In this document: one piece after another, positions 25,551-34,337 of the stretch
Position numbering within the stretch: the first letter of the stretch is position 1
How the letters are laid out: the number at the start of each line of letters is the position of its first letter
From: Draconibacterium aestuarii
GTDB taxonomy: Bacteria; Bacteroidota; Bacteroidia; Bacteroidales; Prolixibacteraceae
Reading direction: 5' to 3'
DNA: 57,367 nt
NCBI GenBank assembly: GCA_026671195.1
Contig: JAPOHD010000059.1
Span: forward strand, 1-57,367
Position numbers and translations under genes: made by a program
The notes under the pieces: generated by a model
Database searches by the model: none
Seen by the model: the letters and a program-made list of their open reading frames with translations, nothing else
What the model was told of the DNA's origin: nothing

Positions 25551-26870
25551 TTGGAAACAGAACTGCTTCATGCAAACGCCGCTTTAGGCACCTGGGATAT
25601 CGATTTTTATCCTTTTTCTTTTGAAATAGCAATTTCGATTATAATTGTTCTTTTTCTATTACTAAGTTCAGCACTGATCAGTGGCTCAGAAGTAGCGTAT
25701 TTTTCGCTTAGTGCAGCTGACAAAAAAAAGCTAAAAAAGAAAAGTAAAACCAACGATCGCATTTTAAAGAACCTTGAAAGCCCCGAAAAACTGCTGGCTA
25801 CCATACTGGTAACCAACAATTTTGTAAATGTGGGTATAATTATTTTAACGGCGTACATTACAAACAACCTGGTTGAATTTGTGAATGCTCCCGTTTTGGA
25901 ATTTGCTTTCCAGGTTGTTCTTATTACTTTTTTCCTTTTGCTTTTTGGCGAAATTATCCCAAAAGTTTATGCTTCTCATTTTGCATTAAGTTTTGCAAAA
26001 TTTATGGCACTTCCGCTCCAAACTCTCGAAAAGCTGTTCCGTCCTTTAAATTCCATTCTTATTTATTCCACCGGATTTGTTAACCGGCGTCTGCAAAAAC
26101 ACAAAAAAGACATTTCAATGGAAGATATTTCGCAGGCACTGGAATTGACTTCAGAACAGGAACTCTCGGAAGAAAAGGATATTTTGGAAGGAATTGTAAA
26201 ATTTGGGAATAAAGATGTTAGTGAAATAATGAAACCGCGCGTTGATGTTGTTTCCATTGATATTAAAATGGGATTCACTGAAGTTTTGCAGATCATCAAC
26301 GATTCAGGGTACTCCAGAATTCCGGTTTACATCGACTCATTCGATAATATCAGCGGAATACTCTATATTAAAGATATACTTCCGCACAGCCATAAATCCA
26401 ATACTTTCAGATGGCAAACATTAATTCGGGCACCTTTTTACGTTCCTGACACAAAAAAAATCAGTTCGCTGCTTGAAGAGATGCAGAAAACAAAAATTCA
26501 TTTGGCCATTGTGGTAGATGAGTATGGTGGTACCTCGGGAATTGTAACGCTCGAAGATATTCTGGAAGAAATTGTTGGCGACATAACCGATGAATTTGAT
26601 GAAGAGGAAAACTTCTTTACTAAAATTGCTGAGAATGAATTTTCGTTTGATGCCAAAGTGTTGCTCGGCGACTTTTACAAAATTGTAAATTGCAACGACA
26701 CCATTTTTAACGACGTAAAAGGCGACGCAGACACCCTTGCCGGTCTCATTCTCGAAATTAAGGGAGCAATTCCAACTTTACACGAAAAAATAAAATGTAA
26801 AAACTTTATATTTACGATTGAAGAAGTCGACAACCGCAGAATTAAACAAATAAAAGTGCTTATCAATTAA
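25551..26870 (+). CDS. gldE: Gliding motility-associated protein GldE (CorC/HlyC-like)
   Basis: A 439-aa inner-membrane protein. Parts: an N-terminal DUF21/CNNM transmembrane domain with about four helices (residues 25-185), a pair of CBS domains (about 205-335; VMKPRVDVVSID-like and TKIHLAIVVDEYGG-TSGIVTLEDILEEIVGDI), and a C-terminal CorC-HlyC domain (about 350-437). In Flavobacterium, GldE supports gliding and T9SS together with GldD; the context ssb-gldE-gldD identifies it. The start is TTG at 25551, 16 nt after the ssb stop; no ATG at the right place was found. Confidence 0.9.
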   Translation: METELLHANAALGTWDIDFYPFSFEIAISIIIVLFLLLSSALISGSEVAYFSLSAADKKKLKKKSKTNDRILKNLESPEKLLATILVTNNFVNVGIIILTAYITNNLVEFVNAPVLEFAFQVVLITFFLLLFGEIIPKVYASHFALSFAKFMALPLQTLEKLFRPLNSILIYSTGFVNRRLQKHKKDISMEDISQALELTSEQELSEEKDILEGIVKFGNKDVSEIMKPRVDVVSIDIKMGFTEVLQIINDSGYSRIPVYIDSFDNISGILYIKDILPHSHKSNTFRWQTLIRAPFYVPDTKKISSLLEEMQKTKIHLAIVVDEYGGTSGIVTLEDILEEIVGDITDEFDEEENFFTKIAENEFSFDAKVLLGDFYKIVNCNDTIFNDVKGDADTLAGLILEIKGAIPTLHEKIKCKNFIFTIEEVDNRRIKQIKVLIN

Positions 26871-26911
26871 TAATTCTTTTAGGTGCTTATTTGCACAATG
26901 AAGTATCGGCT

Positions 26912-27496
26912 ATGAAAATCTGGCAAATAATTTTTATTCTTTTTTTTATAGTGGGCTGCAAAGAAAGCTACACTCCGAAACCCCGTGGCTTTTTCAGAAT
27001 CGATTTCCCTGAAAAAAGTTATGTGAATATTGCCAGCAAGTACCCTTACAGTTTTGAAATTCCCTCCTATTCCAGAGTCGAAAAAGACAAACGCAATCCC
27101 GACCATCAGAATTGGATAAATGTAACCATACCCGCGAATAAAGTGGAAGTACATATTTCTTACTACGATTTAACCGATCCGAAAAAATCATCGCGTGAAT
27201 TGTTAATCGAATTTATGGAGGAAACACGCAGATTGGCCTACAAACATTCAATAAAAGCCGATGCCATTGAAGAGCAGATTTTTATGAATCCAGCAAAACA
27301 TGTATACGGAACCATCTATAAAATTGAAGGAAATGCTGCTTCTCCCATGCAATTTTTCCTCACCGACAGTACAAAACACTTTCTGCGCGGAGCTTTTTAC
27401 ATACGTGAGGTGCCCGATATTGATTCATTGCGACCCGTAATTAATTTTATAGAACCCGACATTATCCGAATGATTGAAACAACCAGTTGGAATTAA
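26912..27496 (+). CDS. gldD: Gliding motility lipoprotein GldD
   Basis: A 194-aa lipoprotein. The frame opens at 26891, but the ATG at 26912 gives a proper lipoprotein signal (MKIWQIIFILFFIVGC, lipobox Cys at residue 16). Family features are KPRGFFRIDFPEKSY near residue 25 and WINVTIPANKVEVHISYYDL near residue 70. GldD is needed for gliding and for T9SS function in Flavobacterium. It directly follows gldE, as in related genomes. Confidence 0.92.
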   Translation: MKIWQIIFILFFIVGCKESYTPKPRGFFRIDFPEKSYVNIASKYPYSFEIPSYSRVEKDKRNPDHQNWINVTIPANKVEVHISYYDLTDPKKSSRELLIEFMEETRRLAYKHSIKADAIEEQIFMNPAKHVYGTIYKIEGNAASPMQFFLTDSTKHFLRGAFYIREVPDIDSLRPVINFIEPDIIRMIETTSWN

Positions 27497-27505
27497 TGAT
27501 AGAAA

Positions 27506-28138
27506 ATGCCATTTGTAAAAGAAATAAATACACCGGAAGGTAAAATTGCCATCTGGAATTTAAACGACTCCACAAAAGAACTCGGTTCTTACTGTTCACT
27601 CAGTAATTCTGATCAGGAAAAATTGAACAATATTACTTCCGAAAGAAGAAAAAAAGAATTTCTGGCTTCGCGCATCCTTGTTAAAAAACTGACTGGCAGT
27701 AATCAGCAAATTATATACAACAAATCGGGGAAACCATTTTTAAAAGACCGGGAAAAACACATTAGCATTTCGCACTCAGCCAATTTTGCTGTAGTTTTTA
27801 TTTCGGAGAGAAAAATTGGTATCGATATTGAACAAACCGACCGAAATATTGACCGGATTGCCGCCCGTTTTCTTCACCACAAAGAGAAGGATTTTATTTC
27901 GATGCTTGAAAACCAACAATTTGCAAAAATCCTTTTTTGGGCTGCAAAAGAAGCCATTTTTAAATGCGCCGATTCCGTGGGCATCCAGTTTAACAAACAA
28001 ATACGAATTGCGGATTTTGACATTGAGAGATCAAGAAAGTTCAACGGAACGTTAATGAATTCAACAAAAAATATCCAGTATGAATTGCATTATCTTATAA
28101 TTGAAAACAATGTGATGGTTTATTGCGTTGAACAATAA
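27506..28138 (+). CDS. 4'-phosphopantetheinyl transferase (Sfp-like)
   Basis: A 210-aa enzyme that transfers phosphopantetheine from CoA to carrier proteins. The family motifs are KPFLKDREKHISISHSANF (about residues 76-95), IGIDIEQ (metal-binding Asp and Glu, about 107-113) and FWAAKEAIFK (about 148-157). It starts ten nt after gldD and so extends that operon. ACP of fatty-acid synthesis is the simplest client, since no polyketide or non-ribosomal cluster is visible nearby. Confidence 0.9.
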   Translation: MPFVKEINTPEGKIAIWNLNDSTKELGSYCSLSNSDQEKLNNITSERRKKEFLASRILVKKLTGSNQQIIYNKSGKPFLKDREKHISISHSANFAVVFISERKIGIDIEQTDRNIDRIAARFLHHKEKDFISMLENQQFAKILFWAAKEAIFKCADSVGIQFNKQIRIADFDIERSRKFNGTLMNSTKNIQYELHYLIIENNVMVYCVEQ

Positions 28139-28149
28139 AATTTACTACT

Positions 28150-29646
28150 ATGCAAAAAGCGGAAAATCAGATATTAATCATTTTTGGTGCCTCGGGCGAT
28201 TTAACCAAGCGGAAACTCATTCCCGCACTTTTCGAATTATACAAACAAAATCTGCTCCCCGATAAATTTGCAGTTTTAGGAGCCTCGCGTTCTACACTTT
28301 CAGACGATGAATTCAGAAAGCGGGCTGATGAGTTTTTACCGAATAATGAGAAACTTGACGAGTTCAAGAAAAAACTGTTTTACCAGGCTGTACAAAATAA
28401 TTCGGCAGAAGATTTTAAACCGTTAAAAAGCCGGTTAAAGGAAATCACCGAGTCGTTGGGTATCGAAAAGAACTACATTTTCTATCTTTCAACCCCTCCT
28501 TCGCTATACGGAATTATCCCAAAATTTCTGACTGATAATGGATTAAGCACTTCCAACAAATATTTCCGCAGATTAATTGTTGAAAAACCCTTTGGAACCA
28601 CTCTTGAATCGGCAAAGGAATTAAATATTCAGCTGTTAAATTATTTTTCGGAAAACCAGATTTACCGAATCGACCATTACCTGGGAAAAGAAACCGTACA
28701 AAACATGTTGGTTACCCGCTTTTCAAACGGGATATTTGAGCCGCTTTGGAACCGCCGTTATATTGATCGCATTGAAATTACTTCAGCTGAAAGTTTAGGA
28801 GTTGAAGGCCGGGGAGGTTATTACGATCATTCGGGGGCTTTACGCGACATGCTTCAGAACCATTTACTACAGGTGGTTGGCTTTGTTGCCATGGAAGCTC
28901 CGGTTGTGGTTGAGGCAAATGCAATCAGGAACGAAATTCTTAAAGTGTTTCAATCGTTTCGCCCCATTCAGGAAAATGAAGTTTCGCGTTATGTAATACG
29001 CGGACAATACACCGAATCGAAAATTGGAGGGCAGCAAGTTGTTGGTTATCGCGACGAGCCCGGTGTTGACAGATTTTCAAGAACAGAGACGTTTGTTGCC
29101 TTGAAATTTTTTATTGACAACTGGCGCTGGGCCGGTGTTCCCTTTTACATACGAACAGGAAAAAAATTACCAACCCGCGTTACAGAAATTGTTATCCATT
29201 TTAAAAATGTGCCACACAATTTGTTTGGTACATCATCTTTCGAACACTCCAACAATCAGTTGATTATTCGCATTCAACCAGATGAAGGAATCTTGTTGAA
29301 GTTTGGTATGAAAACGCCGGGGGCAGGGTTCAAGGCGCAAACTGTTAACATGGATTTTCATTATTCCGATCTGGCCGACACCAATGTTCCGGCTGCCTAC
29401 GAACGCCTGTTACTCGATTGTATGCAAGGCGACGCCACACTCTACGCCCGCGGCGACGCTGTTGAGGCCGCCTGGAAATTTGTTCAGCCCATTTTAACTG
29501 CATGGGAAACAAATCCCGAAATCCCGATTTATGGTTACCCTGCCGGAACCTGGGGCCCCGAAGACTCCGACAAATTAATTTTGCACGGACAATGGCGGTA
29601 TCCGTGTAAAAACTTAACCAACGATGGTTTGTACTGCGAATTATAA
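28150..29646 (+). CDS. zwf: Glucose-6-phosphate 1-dehydrogenase
   Basis: A 498-aa cytoplasmic enzyme that oxidises glucose-6-phosphate to 6-phosphogluconolactone with NAD(P)+, the first oxidative step of the pentose phosphate pathway. The coenzyme-binding GASGDLTKRKLIPALFEL is at about residues 11-28, and the active-site signature RIDHYLGKETVQNM near residue 175. The length is normal. The gene starts 11 nt after the PPTase stop and is followed by pgl 31 nt on, so both enzymes of the first two steps are co-ordinated. Confidence 0.97.
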   Translation: MQKAENQILIIFGASGDLTKRKLIPALFELYKQNLLPDKFAVLGASRSTLSDDEFRKRADEFLPNNEKLDEFKKKLFYQAVQNNSAEDFKPLKSRLKEITESLGIEKNYIFYLSTPPSLYGIIPKFLTDNGLSTSNKYFRRLIVEKPFGTTLESAKELNIQLLNYFSENQIYRIDHYLGKETVQNMLVTRFSNGIFEPLWNRRYIDRIEITSAESLGVEGRGGYYDHSGALRDMLQNHLLQVVGFVAMEAPVVVEANAIRNEILKVFQSFRPIQENEVSRYVIRGQYTESKIGGQQVVGYRDEPGVDRFSRTETFVALKFFIDNWRWAGVPFYIRTGKKLPTRVTEIVIHFKNVPHNLFGTSSFEHSNNQLIIRIQPDEGILLKFGMKTPGAGFKAQTVNMDFHYSDLADTNVPAAYERLLLDCMQGDATLYARGDAVEAAWKFVQPILTAWETNPEIPIYGYPAGTWGPEDSDKLILHGQWRYPCKNLTNDGLYCEL

Positions 29647-29677
29647 TATATTTGTAAGGACACATTAATTAACTGAG

Positions 29678-30409
29678 ATGGAAACATTTACTGAAGTTCG
29701 GATTTTTTCGAAGCCCAAAAAAGTTTTCAATGCAATTGCAAAAGAAATATTGAAACTTACTCAAAATTCAACCCAGGAAATTATAAATATTGCACTTTCC
29801 GGAGGGAATTCTCCCAAAGGATTGTTTAAAAAACTAAGCAGTAAATATGCAAACGAAATTCCATGGGAACGAATTCATTTTTGGTGGGGCGACGAGCGCT
29901 GTGTTTCGCCTGAAGACGAACAGAGCAACTACAAAATGACAGTTGATTATTTGTTGTCAAAAATTTCGATACCGGCAGAAAATATCCATCGGATAAAAGG
30001 AGAAGCCGATCCTGAAGAAGAAGCTGTTCGCTATTCAAAAGAAATGGACGAATTGCTGAATTCGCGCGGAGAAAACCCGGTTTTCGACATTATACTCCTG
30101 GGTTTGGGCGACGATGGACACACCGCATCTATTTTTCCTGATCAGTTAGAACTGTTTGAATACAAACACAATTGTGCTGTGGCTCAGCACCCCATTACAG
30201 GGCAAAAACGGATAACAATTACAGGCAATGTTTTAAATAATGCCAGTCAAATATTCTTTCTGGTTACAGGAGAAAATAAATCCATGCGTATTGCAGAAAT
30301 AATGAACGACAACGAAGCCGCTAAACTTCTTCCGGCCTATTATATTTCGCCCACAAATGGTGAATTAATTTGGTTTTTGGACGAGCCAGCTGCCTCGCAA
30401 ATTTCGTAA
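29678..30409 (+). CDS. pgl: 6-phosphogluconolactonase (DevB/SOL type)
   Basis: A 243-aa enzyme that hydrolyses the lactone made by Zwf. It carries NIALSGGNSPKGLFKKL (about residues 37-53), WERIHFWWGDERCVSPEDEQSNY (about 66-88), and ILLGLGDDGHTASIFP (about 144-159) with the catalytic His. It belongs to the glucosamine-6-phosphate isomerase-like fold rather than to the beta-propeller lactonases. The zwf-pgl pair is typical. A propeller-type lactonase is found elsewhere in the window (50866-51984). Confidence 0.95.
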   Translation: METFTEVRIFSKPKKVFNAIAKEILKLTQNSTQEIINIALSGGNSPKGLFKKLSSKYANEIPWERIHFWWGDERCVSPEDEQSNYKMTVDYLLSKISIPAENIHRIKGEADPEEEAVRYSKEMDELLNSRGENPVFDIILLGLGDDGHTASIFPDQLELFEYKHNCAVAQHPITGQKRITITGNVLNNASQIFFLVTGENKSMRIAEIMNDNEAAKLLPAYYISPTNGELIWFLDEPAASQIS

Positions 30410-30421
30410 GTAGAAAGCCAG

Positions 30422-31429
30422 TTACTGAACCGGTTTTAATCCCAGAATTTCCGTGCCAAATGTTTCTGTGGCGGAAATAACTTCATCAAAACAACCCGAT
30501 GTTAATTCGCAACCGATAACATGATCACCTGCTTCAGGAAACGCTTTTTTAACTTTCCTTCCAGGAATAGTTCCCAGTTGGTCAAACATTTTATGCATGG
30601 CATCTACCCGAACAGTTTGATCCTGGTTTTCTTCATCTTTATAATAATACCCCAGGAAAACAGGTGCCGTAACATTCTTGTAAGTTTCTCTTTTCATGGT
30701 AGCTTCAACCAGTTGTTGCAAATACACCACAGCCTCCATCCGGTATTTACAATTCCAATACTGGCAACCTTTCGACTCAAAATCCTCATCCGTAACCCGG
30801 TATTTACTGTGCATAACTTTACGGCCTATTTGTAAGCCCCAGGGTTTCGAAAGCATAAATGCGGTTGAATTATTTATCCTGATATTGGGGGAATACAGAA
30901 TAATTCCGTCAACATATTCAGGGAAATCTGCTGCCAGTTTCAAAGCCAGAGTTCCGCCGGTTGAAGTACCCATTATTATTACCTTTTTACCGAGGGTTCG
31001 TGCAACCATTAAAGCTTCTTTGGCTGATCTCCACAGTTTATCAGGCGTCATATCAATCAAGGCGTCTTCAGTTTCCAAACCATGATCGTGCAAACGTGGA
31101 ATGTACAAATTGCATCCAAATTTCTTAGCAAAATTTACATGTGCCGGATAACCTTCGTACCACGAAGCAGAAAACCCATGCAAATATAAAACGCAATAAT
31201 CTGTGCGTTCTTTTACCGAGTCTTTTTCCCAAAATATTCGCGACTCGTTATCGGGTTTTATTGAAAACGCAGCCTCCTTTTTTTGAACAAAACTCTCAAT
31301 ATTTCCAATACTGGCCGATATGGAAGGTAAATCTTTATTTATCTCCGGTTTTGGTGGCTTCGGTCCTAATAAATAAACTACAATTGCCAGCAGAATTACT
31401 ATTCCAAGAAAACGTTTTATTCGTTTCAT
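30422..31429 (-). CDS. Alpha/beta hydrolase (serine esterase/lipase type)
   Basis: A 335-aa hydrolase with an uncleaved N-terminal membrane anchor (residues 5-22) and a periplasmic-side or cytoplasm-facing alpha/beta domain. Motifs: oxyanion segment LYLHGFSASWYEG (about 83), nucleophile elbow GTSTGG (about 155, Ser), with GDHVIG near the C-terminus supplying the catalytic His; an Asp in VRVDAMH is a candidate third residue. It resembles monoacylglycerol lipase or serine aminopeptidase S33-type enzymes. The substrate is unknown. It is convergent with pgl and separated from dinB by 47 bp on the same strand. Confidence 0.85.
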   Translation of the reverse strand: MKRIKRFLGIVILLAIVVYLLGPKPPKPEINKDLPSISASIGNIESFVQKKEAAFSIKPDNESRIFWEKDSVKERTDYCVLYLHGFSASWYEGYPAHVNFAKKFGCNLYIPRLHDHGLETEDALIDMTPDKLWRSAKEALMVARTLGKKVIIMGTSTGGTLALKLAADFPEYVDGIILYSPNIRINNSTAFMLSKPWGLQIGRKVMHSKYRVTDEDFESKGCQYWNCKYRMEAVVYLQQLVEATMKRETYKNVTAPVFLGYYYKDEENQDQTVRVDAMHKMFDQLGTIPGRKVKKAFPEAGDHVIGCELTSGCFDEVISATETFGTEILGLKPVQ

Positions 31430-31476
31430 AAAAATCTGTTTTTATTACGAAAATACAATATTAAACCATACTATTA

Positions 31477-32556
31477 TTAAAATTCTAAAATGAGTTGAAC
31501 AGGCTTTTGATCCTCAGTTTCATAAATAAAATTCGATAAAGTTAAACCCAATAAACGAATTCCCTTTTCAAAACCACCTTCAACTTTCATCAGTTTTTTA
31601 CTTTCTGAAATAAACAACATTTTTGAATCAAAAAAACCGTTGAGTGTTTTACTTCGGGTATGTTGTTCAAAATCGGCATATTTGAACTTAAGAGTGAGTG
31701 TTTTTGATTTTACATTTATCCGTTGCGCTCGTTCCCAAACTTTGTCCGCAATTTGCATCAGTTCATTTTCCAGATCTTCAGTTCGAAACAGATCATGCAA
31801 AAAAGTATTTTCAGCTCCAACTGATTTTCTTTCGCGCGATGGTTGAACCAAACGATTATCTTCGCCACGACAAATTCCGTAATAATAGTTACCAGCCTTC
31901 CCAAACAAACGAATCAGCTCCAACCGATCGATCTGTTTTAAATCGCTGCCGTACCAAACTCCAATTTTATTGAGTTTTTCTGCTGTTACCTTTCCAATTC
32001 CGTAGAATTTTCGCACCTCAAGTTTATCGATAAACTGCTGTGCCTGATCGGGAGTAACCACAAAAATGCCATTGGGTTTGTTGACATCGGACGCTACTTT
32101 AGCCAGAAACTTATTGTATGAAACTCCGGCCGAGGCCGTAAGTCCCGTTTTTTCAAATATACGCTGTTTGATTTCTTTTGCTATTAGGGTAGCCGACGGC
32201 TTACCTTTTTTTGCGTAGGTAACATCCAGATACGCCTCATCTAGCGAAAGTGGTTCAACTAAATCGGAATATTCCAAAAATATTTCACGTATTTGATTCG
32301 AAATCTCTTTGTAACGATCGAAACGGGGTTTTACAAAATTCAGGTTGGGGCACTTTCGTTTTGCTACTTTCGACGACATTGCTGAACGTACACCAAATTT
32401 TCGGGCTTCGTAACTCGCCGCAGCAACAACACCACGTTCGCTTGTTCCACCAACGGCCACTGGTTTTCCACGCAATTCAGGATGATCCAATTGCTCCACT
32501 GATGCAAAAAACGCATCCATATCAATATGAATAATTTTGCGTGTTACCTCTGTCAC
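31477..32556 (-). CDS. dinB: DNA polymerase IV (Y family)
   Basis: A 359-aa translesion polymerase. The palm motifs are visible: IHIDMDAFFASVEQLDHPEL (first catalytic Asp, near residue 10) and PLSLDEAYLDVT (second Asp-Glu, near residue 105); helix-hairpin-helix and little-finger domains follow, with FYGIGKVTAEKLNKIG near residue 180. The frame extends to an ATG at 32613, but that sequence lies inside the terminator of the upstream gene. The GTG at 32556 (VTEVTRKIIHIDMD), with a purine-rich AGAAGAA before it, is therefore chosen. Confidence 0.94.
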   Translation of the reverse strand: MTEVTRKIIHIDMDAFFASVEQLDHPELRGKPVAVGGTSERGVVAAASYEARKFGVRSAMSSKVAKRKCPNLNFVKPRFDRYKEISNQIREIFLEYSDLVEPLSLDEAYLDVTYAKKGKPSATLIAKEIKQRIFEKTGLTASAGVSYNKFLAKVASDVNKPNGIFVVTPDQAQQFIDKLEVRKFYGIGKVTAEKLNKIGVWYGSDLKQIDRLELIRLFGKAGNYYYGICRGEDNRLVQPSRERKSVGAENTFLHDLFRTEDLENELMQIADKVWERAQRINVKSKTLTLKFKYADFEQHTRSKTLNGFFDSKMLFISESKKLMKVEGGFEKGIRLLGLTLSNFIYETEDQKPVQLILEF

Positions 32557-32587
32557 GGTTCTTCTTTTGCGTAAAAATAACAACAAA

Positions 32588-32618
32588 AAAGGTGTTATGT
32601 AAAAACATAACACCTTTT
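32588..32618 (-). terminator. Terminator of the OmpA/PD40 gene
   Basis: GGTGTTATG (32591-32599) pairs with CATAACACC (32606-32614) and is flanked by runs of A and T, giving T-tracts on both strands. It lies between the OmpA-family stop and the dinB start. Confidence 0.88.
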
Positions 32619-32638
32619 CGCTAACATCTTATTTTTTG

Positions 32639-34189
32639 TTACTCATCATCCATTTCTAAAATTTTGAACTCAGTACGACGATTTTTTCGATGATCGGCTT
32701 CCGAACATTTCACACCATCGTCACACTTGTTTACCAATTCAGTTTCGCCATATCCTTTAGCAATAATCCGTTCCTTACTAATTCCTTTGCTCACAATATA
32801 GCCAACTGCTGATTCAGATCTTTTCTGGCTTAGCGTCAAATTATATGAATCGCTACCGCGGCTATCAGTATGCGACCCTAATTCAACTTTCCAGTCAGAA
32901 TTGTCATTCATTACTTTCACCAGTTTATCCAACTCAACTTCCGATTCAGGGAGAATATTCCATTTGTCGAAATCATAATAAATATTTTCCATTACAAACT
33001 TTTGCCCTACTTTAACTTTTTCAATCCACAAAGTATCGCGAATTATACCAAAAGGTTTGCCAACGGTTGAGATGGTTTTTGAATCATTCATAAAACCGTC
33101 CATATCTGTTTTGAAAGTGTATGTTTTATCCTTTTCGAGTTCTTGTTTGAAAATAAGCCCTGTTAATACCTTCAGAACATTTCCAACACTTAATCTGGCT
33201 CCCTTAACAGGTTGTTTGGTTTTCTTATCCATTACAACCAATTCAAGTTCGTATTTTCCTTGTTTCTCAAGAATAACTTTGTAGATATCATCGTTACCTA
33301 TACCACCGGTTTTATTCGAAGTATAATAGCCAACCTCTTCATTTTTATGAATCACAAAACCAAAGTCATCGCCATCAGAATTCAGCTCTGGAATTTCGGA
33401 AACAGCTGTCATATTATCGCCAAACATTCCTACATGATATATATCCAAGTCATCGCCACTTCCCCTTCCGTTTGTAGAAAAAATTAACATTTTATCTTTG
33501 TAAATAAAGGGAAACATCTCATTACCATCAGTATTAATCTTATCTCCCATGTTCAGCATCTCTCCCCAAACTCCGTTGTTGCGAACAGCCATATAAATAT
33601 CCGTACCTCCAAATCCTTTCCCGGGAATATCGGACACAAAATACAAGGTATCACCGGTTGATGTTACCGAAGGGTGCCCAACCGAATAGGTAGGATCGTT
33701 AAACGGAAGTTCGCCCGTTTTGGTCCACACTCCGTTTTGTTTTTCAACAATAATAATTTTCAACCGAATGTCGGCCTTTTGGTACACTTTGTTTCTGATC
33801 TCGGGATTTTCGAAATTGCTCAAAGTTACAAATAACTCGCCGGTTGCTTCGCAATATGATACTGGGCCTGCATGGTAACCCTGGCTAATATCAGCCAACT
33901 TAATTAATTTGTTCCCCGTTACATTTCCTTTAGTATCAACTTTGGATGTGTACAAATCGTAAAAAATATCTTTGCTCTTTCCTTCAGCCAACTTTTGAAT
34001 TTCTTCATCGGTAAAAGCTGAAAACCACAACTCATCGCCAACAAACGCCGGCCCGAAATCACTTTCCGTTGTATTCAAATCAGTCTTCTCAATGCTCAAC
34101 TTTACCATCTTCTCAAAATAAACACAGTTATTCTGAGCACTTAACATAATAGGAATAATTCCCAATAGAAAAAGTAATACTCTTTTCAT
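32639..34189 (-). CDS. OmpA-family protein with PD40 propeller repeats
   Basis: A 516-aa exported protein: signal peptide (1-18, cut near LSAQ), a WD40-like/PD40 propeller (about residues 35-305, with segments such as VGHPSVTSTGDTLYFVSDIPG and KGFGGTDIYMAVR), a carboxypeptidase-like beta domain (about 310-390), and a C-terminal OmpA peptidoglycan-binding domain (about 400-510; ELGSHTDSRGSDSYNLTLSQKR and DHRKNRRTEFKI). Similar layouts occur among T9SS-associated or envelope-anchoring proteins (PorE and relatives), though the N-terminal TPR of PorE is absent. It probably tethers an outer-membrane complex to peptidoglycan. Confidence 0.9.
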   Translation of the reverse strand: MKRVLLFLLGIIPIMLSAQNNCVYFEKMVKLSIEKTDLNTTESDFGPAFVGDELWFSAFTDEEIQKLAEGKSKDIFYDLYTSKVDTKGNVTGNKLIKLADISQGYHAGPVSYCEATGELFVTLSNFENPEIRNKVYQKADIRLKIIIVEKQNGVWTKTGELPFNDPTYSVGHPSVTSTGDTLYFVSDIPGKGFGGTDIYMAVRNNGVWGEMLNMGDKINTDGNEMFPFIYKDKMLIFSTNGRGSGDDLDIYHVGMFGDNMTAVSEIPELNSDGDDFGFVIHKNEEVGYYTSNKTGGIGNDDIYKVILEKQGKYELELVVMDKKTKQPVKGARLSVGNVLKVLTGLIFKQELEKDKTYTFKTDMDGFMNDSKTISTVGKPFGIIRDTLWIEKVKVGQKFVMENIYYDFDKWNILPESEVELDKLVKVMNDNSDWKVELGSHTDSRGSDSYNLTLSQKRSESAVGYIVSKGISKERIIAKGYGETELVNKCDDGVKCSEADHRKNRRTEFKILEMDDE

Positions 34190-34337
34190 AATATTTTGAA
34201 TTTAGGATTCTAACTATATATAAACAAAACAAATATTAAGGAAAACCTAAGTACTCCTTAATACGACCCTTATTTTTCTAATGCAATCCAGTAAATTGCT
34301 GTTAGAATCACCAAGTTAGGTCATTTAACTTAATTAG

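Noticed and set aside
31477-32613. Longer dinB start at 32613
   Set aside because: The first codons lie inside the terminator stem of the upstream gene and add a hydrophobic leader unknown in DinB.
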